Assembly (NCBI GenBank): GCA_027457205.1
Contig: DAIDTM010000202.1
Span: 1-5,257, forward strand
Direction of reading: 5' to 3'
Length of the DNA stretch: 5,257 nt
Origin: Anaerolineae bacterium
GTDB taxonomy: Bacteria; Chloroflexota; Anaerolineae; UBA4142
Below the pieces are notes generated by a model. The model worked only from the letters and a program-made list of their open reading frames with translations. It had not been told where the DNA came from and searched no databases. Every line of letters starts with the position of its first letter. Position 1 is the stretch's first letter. A program made the translations under genes and the position numbers. Positions 1 to 5,033 of the stretch are shown piece after piece.

Positions 1-1
1 C

Positions 2-1192
2 GCCGCCGTCGGCTGGGTCAACGCTGTGCTGAACGAGAACATCGTCGGCGTACGCGTCGTGCAATCGTTCGCACGTGAGGATTACAACTATCGCGTCTTT
101 GTCGACGCGGTGGATGGCAACTGGCTGAAGGCGAGCAATTACGCGTCGCTCCTCATCTCCGTTTTCTTTCCAACGGTCGATTTCATCGGCAGTCTCGCGC
201 TTGGTCTGGTTGTGTGGGTTGGCGGACTCACCGTGCTGGGCACGTTTGGACAATCGGCAAGCGCGCCGTTCACCGCCGGCACGCTCGTCGCGTTCGCGCT
301 CTACATCGACCGTTTCTTCAATCCCATCCGCGATCTCGCGAATCGGTACAACACGTTTCAGGCGACGATGGCGTCGGGCGAGCGCATCTTTGAATTGCTC
401 GACACGCCGATCGAGGTGCAGGACGCGCCGGATGCGCGCGAGCTGCCGCTGATTCGCGGCGATGTCGATTTCGACCGCGTCAGTTTCCATTATTCGGACG
501 ATCCGACGCCGGTGCTGGAAGACATCGATCTGCACGCGCAAGCCGGGCAGACGATTGCGTTCGTCGGCGAGACCGGCGCGGGCAAGTCGACGCTCGTCAA
601 ACTCGTCAGCCGCTTTTACGATCCGACCGCCGGGGTCGTGCGGATCGACGGCATCGACATTCGCGCGGTTACACAAGAATCGCTGCGGCGGCAGATGGGC
701 GTCGTGCTGCAAGACCCGTTCCTGTTTTCGGGCACGATTCGCGACAACATCGGTTACGGCGCGCTGGACGCGCCGGAAGACGCCGTCATCGCGGCGGCGC
801 GAGCCGTAGGCGCGCACGCGTTCATCACCACGCTCGATCAAGGGTACGATACGCTCGTCGGCGAAGGCGGCGCGATCTTGTCCGGCGGGCAGCGGCAATT
901 GATCTCGTTCGCGCGCGCGCTGCTCGCCGATCCGCGCATTCTGATTCTCGATGAGGCGACGTCGTCGGTAGACACGCAGACCGAGCGCGTGATTCAGACC
1001 GCGCTTGAACGGTTGCTGAAAGGACGCACGTCGTTCGTCATCGCGCACCGTTTGTCGACGATCACGAGCGCGGACAAGATCGTCGTGGTCGACAAGGGGC
1101 GCATCGTGGAACAGGGCACGCACGCGGAATTGCTGGAACGGCGCGGGCGGTACTTTGATTTGTACACGATGGCGTTCACGGAGAGAACATGA
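2..1192 (+). CDS. ABC exporter half-transporter, membrane domain plus ATPase (5' end missing)
   Basis: The frame is open from base 2, so the N-terminus lies outside the window. About 200 residues of a usual 580-620 are missing; 396 are visible. Numbering the codon at base 2 as residue 1, a conserved cytoplasmic stretch (ENIVGVRVVQSFAREDYN, about 11-28) leads into TM5 (about 49-79) and TM6 (about 90-112). The ATPase domain follows: A-loop Tyr164, Walker A GETGAGKST (189-197), Q-loop Gln237, signature LSGGQ (293-297), Walker B ILILDE (313-318, catalytic Glu318), D-loop SSVD (321-324) and H-loop His349. All catalytic motifs are intact. The X-loop reads VGEGG where many exporters have VGERG. This is a type IV ABCB/MsbA/LmrA-like exporter; its substrate cannot be read from sequence. 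Such half-transporters often sit in heterodimer pairs, so a partner may lie upstream. The stop at 1190-1192 touches the following repeat. Confidence 0.96.
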   Translation, partial: AAVGWVNAVLNENIVGVRVVQSFAREDYNYRVFVDAVDGNWLKASNYASLLISVFFPTVDFIGSLALGLVVWVGGLTVLGTFGQSASAPFTAGTLVAFALYIDRFFNPIRDLANRYNTFQATMASGERIFELLDTPIEVQDAPDARELPLIRGDVDFDRVSFHYSDDPTPVLEDIDLHAQAGQTIAFVGETGAGKSTLVKLVSRFYDPTAGVVRIDGIDIRAVTQESLRRQMGVVLQDPFLFSGTIRDNIGYGALDAPEDAVIAAARAVGAHAFITTLDQGYDTLVGEGGAILSGGQRQLISFARALLADPRILILDEATSSVDTQTERVIQTALERLLKGRTSFVIAHRLSTITSADKIVVVDKGRIVEQGTHAELLERRGRYFDLYTMAFTERT

Positions 1193-1255
1193 CGGAAGAC
1201 GAAGGACGTAGGACGGAAGCGTTTGCCTCCGTCGTCGGTCATCCGTCCTCCGTCG
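1191..1255. repeat. Palindromic heptamer repeat, element A
   Basis: The left arm is four consecutive 7-mers beginning GACG (1191-1197, 1198-1204, 1205-1211, 1212-1218). The right arm is four 7-mers of the TCCGTCG type (1228-1234, 1235-1241, 1242-1248, 1249-1255). Folding 1191-1220 onto 1225-1254 pairs 23 of 30 positions around the 4-base loop GTTT. The element overlaps the ABC stop codon and ends in the GGAG ribosome binding site of the next gene, so it fills the whole intergenic space. No T-run follows it, so it is not a standard terminator. Confidence 0.85.
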
Positions 1256-1258
1256 GAG
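1255..1258 (+). promoter_or_regulatory. Ribosome binding site fixing the GNAT start
   Basis: GGAG lies six bases before the ATG at 1265. It favours 1265 over the in-frame TTG at 1223, whose extra 14 codons would translate repeat element A (PPSSVIRPPS). Confidence 0.7.
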
Positions 1259-1264
1259 TTTTCG

Positions 1265-1696
1265 ATGAATATTCGTCCAGCAAGCGCTACTGACCAGCCG
1301 ATCATCGAACGCATTGTCCACGCCGCCGGCATCAATCCGATGTCGCTCGACTGGCGTCGCTTCATCATCGCCGAAGAGGACGGTCAAACCATCGGCATCG
1401 GACAGATCAAGTTGCACGGCGACGGCAGTCGTGAATTGGCGTCGATTGCGGTGATTCCAGAGCGGCAAGGGCAAGGCATCGGCAGCGAGATCATCCGTGC
1501 GCTGCTGGCAAACGAAACCGGCGCGCTGTACCTGACGTGCCGGCAAGAACTGGAAACGTACTACGCGCGCTTTGGTTTTCGGCGGATTGAACGCGACGAG
1601 ATGACGCCGTACTTTCGGCGTCTGATGCGTCTGGCAGGAGTCTTTATGATGCTGGCGCGGGGCAAGGGACCGATTGTGATGAAACGCGAGCAATGA
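1265..1696 (+). CDS. GNAT family N-acetyltransferase
   Basis: The predicted 143-residue protein transfers an acetyl group from acetyl-CoA to an amine. It is the usual length for a single-domain GNAT. The N-terminus MNIRPASATD is the typical first strand and turn of the fold. Motif A runs from about residue 57 to 81 (ELASIAVIPERQGQGIGSEI) and contains the pyrophosphate-binding Q-x-x-G-x-G as Gln68, Gly71 and Gly73. Motif B is LETYYARFGF (96-105), where a Tyr near 99-100 is the usual general-acid position. No signal peptide or membrane segment is seen, so it should be cytoplasmic. The start is set by the GGAG at 1255-1258. It lies 72 bases after the ABC stop and 72 before the PIG-L gene, with a different palindromic repeat on each side. 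The acceptor substrate cannot be inferred. It is far too short for the two-domain mycothiol synthase MshD. Confidence 0.92.
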   Translation: MNIRPASATDQPIIERIVHAAGINPMSLDWRRFIIAEEDGQTIGIGQIKLHGDGSRELASIAVIPERQGQGIGSEIIRALLANETGALYLTCRQELETYYARFGFRRIERDEMTPYFRRLMRLAGVFMMLARGKGPIVMKREQ

Positions 1697-1697
1697 T

Positions 1698-1751
1698 AAA
1701 TGCAAAATGACAAATAACAAATTGCGAATGCTGTCAGCATATTTGTCATTT
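1698..1751. repeat. Palindromic heptamer repeat, element B (AAATGAC type)
   Basis: Five degenerate 7-mers run in register at 1698-1704, 1705-1711, 1712-1718, 1719-1725 and 1726-1732, close to AAATGAC. The reverse complement returns at 1740-1751. Bases 1705-1716 and 1740-1751 are a perfect 12-base inverted repeat. Between them ATGCTG (1728-1733) and CAGCAT (1735-1740) form a small nested palindrome. The element is AT-rich while its neighbours are GC-rich, and it fills most of the 72-base gap between the GNAT and PIG-L genes. Confidence 0.8.
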
Positions 1752-1768
1752 CTTCATCAAGGATTGCT

Positions 1769-2617
1769 ATGACTGGACGCACCCTTTTGGCTGTCTTTGC
1801 TCATCCCGACGACGAAACCTTTGGCAATGGCGGGACGCTGGCGCACTACGCGCGGCAAGGCGTCCACGTCCACCTCATCTGCGCGACGCGCGGCGAGGTG
1901 GGCGAAGCGCCTGCCGACCTCAAGGGTTTTGCGTCGGTCGGCGAAATGCGCGCGGATGAACTGCAATGCGCGGCGAACATCCTCGGCTTGGAATCGGTGA
2001 TTTTTCTCGGCTATCGCGATTCCGGAATGCCTGGTTCGCCGGACAATTCGCATCCGAACGCGCTCGCCGCGCAATCCATCGAATCGGTCGCGCGGCAGGT
2101 CGCCGCGTCCATCCGCCGCCTCAAGCCGCAAGTCGTCATCACCTTCGACCCGATTGGCGGTTATCGCCATCCCGATCACATCGCGATTCATAAAGCGACG
2201 GTTGCCGCGTTCCAAATCGCCGGCGACCCAGCGCAAGACATCGAAGGACTGCTGCCGCACGCGTCGCAAAAGCTATACTATTCCACGTTCTCGCGCGGCT
2301 GGCTGCGCGTCACTGTGCGAGTGCTGCGGTTGCTGCGTCAAGACCCCAGCCATTTCGGCACGAACAAGGACGTCGATTTGGCGTCGCTCGTCGACGTAGA
2401 TTTCCCGATCCACGCGCGCGTTCCCGTCCGCGATGTGATCGAGCAGAAAGAGCGCGCGTTCGCCTGCCACGCCAGTCAGGGCGGCTCGATGCCTCCGCTG
2501 GCGCGCGGATTGCAGCGCATCTTCGCGGGCGATGAAACCTTTATGCGCGCCGTGCCCGCCGAGCCGCCCGAGCGCATCGAGCGGGACCTCTTTGAAGGGC
2601 TTACGAGCGACGATTGA
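1769..2617 (+). CDS. PIG-L/LmbE family zinc-dependent N-deacetylase
   Basis: The predicted 282-residue cytoplasmic enzyme belongs to the family that removes acetyl groups from N-acetylglucosaminyl substrates, such as MshB in mycothiol synthesis, BshB in bacillithiol synthesis and eukaryotic PIG-L. The first strand TLLAVF leads into AHPDDE (11-16). By analogy with MshB, His12 and Asp15 bind zinc and Asp14 is the general base. The second metal-site motif YRHPDH (132-137) supplies His137 as third ligand and His134 as the oxyanion-stabilising histidine. The conserved ATRGEVGE (39-46) and GYRDSGM (81-87) segments are present. No signal peptide is visible. AAGGA at 1759-1763, five bases before the ATG, supports this start. 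It follows the GNAT gene and is closed by the hairpin terminator at 2634-2675. The family call is firm; the substrate is unknown. A mycothiol role is not shown, because the other required genes are not visible. Confidence 0.95.
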   Translation: MTGRTLLAVFAHPDDETFGNGGTLAHYARQGVHVHLICATRGEVGEAPADLKGFASVGEMRADELQCAANILGLESVIFLGYRDSGMPGSPDNSHPNALAAQSIESVARQVAASIRRLKPQVVITFDPIGGYRHPDHIAIHKATVAAFQIAGDPAQDIEGLLPHASQKLYYSTFSRGWLRVTVRVLRLLRQDPSHFGTNKDVDLASLVDVDFPIHARVPVRDVIEQKERAFACHASQGGSMPPLARGLQRIFAGDETFMRAVPAEPPERIERDLFEGLTSDD

Positions 2618-2633
2618 CGCCGCATCTGAACGC

Positions 2634-2675
2634 AAAACCTTACGCCGCGAGTCTAACTCGCGGCGTTTAGGTTTT
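2634..2675 (+). terminator. Hairpin terminator after the PIG-L gene
   Basis: ACGCCGCGAGT (2642-2652) pairs perfectly with 2656-2666 around the 3-base loop CTA. A lower stem of AAAACCT (2634-2640) pairs with 2669-2675, leaving a small 1x2 internal loop. The right arm ends in TTTT, and a second T-run lies at 2682-2686. It sits 16 bases after the PIG-L stop. It likely ends a transcription unit that includes the PIG-L gene and possibly the GNAT and ABC genes. The lower stem makes it nearly symmetric, but a bidirectional role is unlikely because both flanking genes run the same way. Confidence 0.8.
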
Positions 2676-2825
2676 ACGAACTTTTTACGGTTTTGCAGTA
2701 CGCCTGTAAGGAGCGGTGATTAGACTGGGATTGGTGGCTGGTGATACTTTTGCTAAGCCATCGCTTGCTGGCGAACGTATCTTTGAGTTGAAACCGATCC
2801 TCTTTTAAGTTGTAGAGGCAAGACT

Positions 2826-3899
2826 ATGACCCACGCCTCGTTGACTAATCTGAATCGAATATATAGCACGTCCTGGGCAGGTCAAGTTTTTTTCCTGTTG
2901 AGAGAATTGTTGACCGCGCTTTTAGGTCTAACCGCGTTGGCGATCGTTCTGGCTGGCGGATGGCTGTTCTACGATCACTCGTACATTCTCGCCTTTATGT
3001 TCTTCGCGATTCCCACCCTAATCCTCGTGCTCGCTGTTGCATCTGCCCTCCCCGTTTTGCATCCCAAGCGCTCGCAGTCGAAATGCACGCCAGCGGATTT
3101 CGGAATCGCGCAGTGGGACGACGTCCACTTTTCCGCGGTGGACCGCGTGGAACTGAGCGGCTGGTTTATTCCGCCCGATCCTCAAAGCGATGGCGCGACG
3201 CTCATTCTCGTTCACGGCTTGGGCGGCAATCGGGGCGATATGTTGGAGCACGCGCAGATGTTGGTATCGAAAGGGTATGGCGTGTTGCTGTTCGATCTGC
3301 GCAACCATGGCGCGAGCGCAGGAACGCTGACGACGCTCGGTTACAGCGAGGCGGAAGATGTCTGCGGCGCGTTTGCGTATCTGCTGACGCGCCAGGAGGT
3401 GAATCCACAGCGCATTGGGTTGGTGGGCTATTCGATGGGCGCGGCGGCGGTCTTGCGCGCTGCCGCGCGCATCGCCCAAGTGCGCGCCGCGATCGCCGAA
3501 AGCGCGTATACGAGTTTGGAAGACAATATTGCGCAGGGCGTGACCGCCAAGACCGGGCTGCCGCCATTTCCCTTTGCGCCGGTGATGATCTGGCTGGGCG
3601 AACGAATGACCGGCTTGCGCATCCATCAAATCCGTCCCATCGACGATGTGGCGCAGATGGCGCCGCGACCGCTGCTCTTCGTTCATGGGGTGCAAGATAG
3701 CACGGTCAACGCGAAAAACAGCGTCGAATTGTACCAAGCGGCAAACGGACCCAAAGGGCTTTATCTGATCGATAAGGCAAGCCACACCGGATTGGTTTCG
3801 GCGGACCCCGTAGAGTTTGAGAGACGAATCACCGGTTTCCTGGATTGGAGCTTGCGCGGAGTCGACCGCCGCCACGCGCCCAGACCAATCGCCGGTTGA
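2826..3899 (+). CDS. Membrane-anchored alpha/beta hydrolase (COG1073-like)
   Basis: The 357-residue protein has two hydrophobic helices near the N-terminus (about 28-48 and 53-76) followed by an alpha/beta-hydrolase domain. Hydrolase landmarks in order are the oxyanion segment HGLGGNR (130-136), DLRNHGAS (157-164), the nucleophile elbow GYSMG (201-205, Ser203), the acid Asp291 in HGVQDST and the catalytic His320 in ASHTG. The triad is therefore complete. Basic residues before helix 1 (Arg11, Arg26) and after helix 2 (HPKRSQSK, 79-86), with an acidic linker, suggest both ends and the catalytic domain face the cytoplasm. The fold resembles the BEM46/FrsA-like group of serine hydrolases; the substrate (ester, amide or peptide) is unknown. 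AGAGG (2814-2818), seven bases upstream, supports the start. Terminators on both sides suggest it is transcribed alone, although I find no convincing promoter. Confidence 0.93.
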   Translation: MTHASLTNLNRIYSTSWAGQVFFLLRELLTALLGLTALAIVLAGGWLFYDHSYILAFMFFAIPTLILVLAVASALPVLHPKRSQSKCTPADFGIAQWDDVHFSAVDRVELSGWFIPPDPQSDGATLILVHGLGGNRGDMLEHAQMLVSKGYGVLLFDLRNHGASAGTLTTLGYSEAEDVCGAFAYLLTRQEVNPQRIGLVGYSMGAAAVLRAAARIAQVRAAIAESAYTSLEDNIAQGVTAKTGLPPFPFAPVMIWLGERMTGLRIHQIRPIDDVAQMAPRPLLFVHGVQDSTVNAKNSVELYQAANGPKGLYLIDKASHTGLVSADPVEFERRITGFLDWSLRGVDRRHAPRPIAG

Positions 3900-3923
3900 T
3901 CGTCGCCATACGCCATCGCAAAT

Positions 3924-3952
3924 AACCACCTGTCAACGACAGGTGGTTTTTT
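3924..3952 (+). terminator. Rho-independent terminator after the hydrolase
   Basis: AACCACCTGTC (3924-3934) pairs perfectly with 3938-3948 around the 3-base loop AAC and runs straight into six T residues (3947-3952), then more T-rich sequence. It lies 24 bases after the hydrolase stop and only eight bases before the -35 box of the next promoter. It therefore insulates the two transcription units. Confidence 0.93.
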
Positions 3953-3960
3953 GTTCTCTT

Positions 3961-3989
3961 TTGTCCAAATGCTGGGTTGGTGCTATAAT
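3961..3989 (+). promoter_or_regulatory. Extended -10 sigma70-type promoter for the GT2 gene
   Basis: A perfect TATAAT (3984-3989) is preceded by TGC (3981-3983), the extended -10 form. TTGTCC (3961-3966) matches the -35 consensus at 4 of 6 positions with a 17-base spacer. Transcription starting six to nine bases after the -10 box would begin at about 3995-3998, on or just before the ATG at 3998. The gene has no Shine-Dalgarno sequence, so the mRNA is probably leaderless or nearly so. Confidence 0.85.
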
Positions 3990-3997
3990 TTCCCAAG

Positions 3998-4960
3998 ATG
4001 CCTGACATTCCCGCGGTCTCCGTCTTCATCCCGGCGCGCAACGAAGCCGGCAATATCGCGTTGCTCTTCGACAAGATCGCGCGCGCGTTGGACGCGCAGC
4101 GCGTCGCCGGCGAAATCGTCTTCGTCGACGATGGCTCGACCGACGCGACCTGGGACGAGGCGAACGCGGCTGCCGCGCGGCACCCCTGCGCGCGCCTGTT
4201 CCGCCATCGCCGCTCGCTCGGTCTGACCGAGGCGATGCGGACCGGCTTTCGCCAATGCCGCGGCGATGTCGTCGTTTTTCTCCCCGCCGATCTCGAGTCC
4301 GACCCCGAAGAAGATATTCCGAAATTGCTCGCGAAGATGAACGAGGGGTACGATGTGGTTGCCGGCTGGCGGCAGGGTCGGCGCGACGGCAAGGTGTTCG
4401 CGTCGGCGATCGCGAACATCGTCTCGCGGCGTTTGTTCGGTCTGCAAGTGCACGACCTGAATTGGATCAAGGCGTTCCGCCGCGAGGTGATCGAGAATAT
4501 TCGACTGCGCTCCGACTGGCATCGTTTCATTCTGATTCTCGCCGCCGCGCAAGGTTACAAGATCGGCGAGACGCCGGTCAATTTCTATCCGCGGCAGAAA
4601 GGCAAATCGCATTACGGCATCGGACGCCTGCCGGTTTCTTTTCTCGACATTCTAGTGCTGAGATTTCTGCTCACTTTCTCGCGCAAACCGATGCTTTTTT
4701 TCGGCGGGCTAGGACTGATTCTTTCCGCCGCATCTCTGGGGATATTTGTCACGCTGACCGTCATTTATTTCCTTAGTCTCGGTCAGCGCCGCCCGGTGTT
4801 CGATTTCGCCGGCGTGCTGCTGCTCGTCGGCGTACTGTTTTTCGTCGTTGGCTTTCTCGCGGAACTGATCGTCAACCAGAACGAGCGCGTCGACGAACTC
4901 GAGGCGCGGCTGGATGATCTCACCGTAGAGAACGCAAAGGATGCAAAGAGAAATGAATAG
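3998..4960 (+). CDS. GT2 glycosyltransferase, polyprenyl-phosphate sugar synthase type, two C-terminal membrane helices
   Basis: The 320-residue protein has a GT-A domain followed by a membrane anchor, as in GtrB/DPM1-like enzymes that move a sugar from a nucleotide donor to a polyprenyl phosphate. SVFIPARNE (8-16) and VDDGSTD (43-49) form the nucleotide-binding part. PADLE (96-100) sits where relatives usually have DADLQ, so the first Asp is Pro while Asp98 is kept. The stretch HDLNWIKAFRREV (152-164) and the PRQKGKSHYG loop (198-207) also fit this group. Membrane helices lie at about 232-258 and 268-292. A short charged helix with coiled-coil character follows (about 294-308), then an ENAKDAKRNE tail encoded by repeat element C. 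The start is chosen from the protein family N-terminus and the promoter immediately upstream; there is no Shine-Dalgarno site. The next gene is another glycosyltransferase, which suggests surface-glycan or lipid-linked sugar synthesis. The sugar is unknown. Confidence 0.93.
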   Translation: MPDIPAVSVFIPARNEAGNIALLFDKIARALDAQRVAGEIVFVDDGSTDATWDEANAAAARHPCARLFRHRRSLGLTEAMRTGFRQCRGDVVVFLPADLESDPEEDIPKLLAKMNEGYDVVAGWRQGRRDGKVFASAIANIVSRRLFGLQVHDLNWIKAFRREVIENIRLRSDWHRFILILAAAQGYKIGETPVNFYPRQKGKSHYGIGRLPVSFLDILVLRFLLTFSRKPMLFFGGLGLILSAASLGIFVTLTVIYFLSLGQRRPVFDFAGVLLLVGVLFFVVGFLAELIVNQNERVDELEARLDDLTVENAKDAKRNE

Positions 4961-5019
4961 AAAACCTTTGCGCTCCACCTGCCCTGGCTGGCGGTGCCAG
5001 GGTTGGCGTTCTTTGCGGT
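4922..5019. repeat. Palindromic CGCAAAG repeat, element C, overlapping the GT2 3' end
   Basis: The outer arms are 4922-4935 and 5006-5019, complementary at 12 of 14 positions. The left side has two 9-mers in tandem, AACGCAAAG (4931-4939) and GATGCAAAG (4940-4948). CGCAAAGG (4933-4940) is the perfect reverse complement of CCTTTGCG (4965-4972), and CTTTGCG recurs at 5011-5017. An inner GC-rich hairpin pairs CCCTGGC (4982-4988) with GCCAGGG (4996-5002). The element starts inside the GT2 coding region and ends 14 bases before the next gene's ATG. Confidence 0.7.
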
Positions 5020-5033
5020 AAAAGTTTTTCACG

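Noticed and set aside
1223..1264. TTG at 1223 as the GNAT start
   Set aside because: The 14 extra residues are translated element A; the ATG at 1265 has a well-placed GGAG and matches the usual GNAT N-terminus.
1189..1293. Small frame (34 codons) overlapping the ABC stop as ATGA
   Set aside because: Most of its codons are the heptamers of element A and it ends inside the GNAT gene in another frame, so it looks like translated repeat.
1757..2269. Minus-strand 170-codon frame opposite the PIG-L gene
   Set aside because: It mirrors the AHPDDE gene, and the Arg/Asp-rich product has no recognisable motif.
2788..2816. TTGAAA, 17 bases, TGTAGA as a promoter for the hydrolase
   Set aside because: The -10 box matches at only 3 of 6 positions and overlaps the ribosome binding site, which would remove it from the transcript.
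3018..3929. Long minus-strand open frame (303 codons) opposite the hydrolase
   Set aside because: It lies antisense to a gene with a complete catalytic triad, has no recognisable fold, is rich in Arg, His and Gln as expected from antisense GC-rich codons, and would begin in the terminator region of the forward gene.
3829..4612. Minus-strand open frames opposite the GT2 gene
   Set aside because: They are antisense to a clear GT2 domain, of low-complexity Arg/Ala/Ser-rich composition, and show no start signal or family motif.
4982..5002. GC hairpin between the two glycosyltransferases as a terminator
   Set aside because: No T-run follows the stem, and it is better explained as the inner part of repeat element C.
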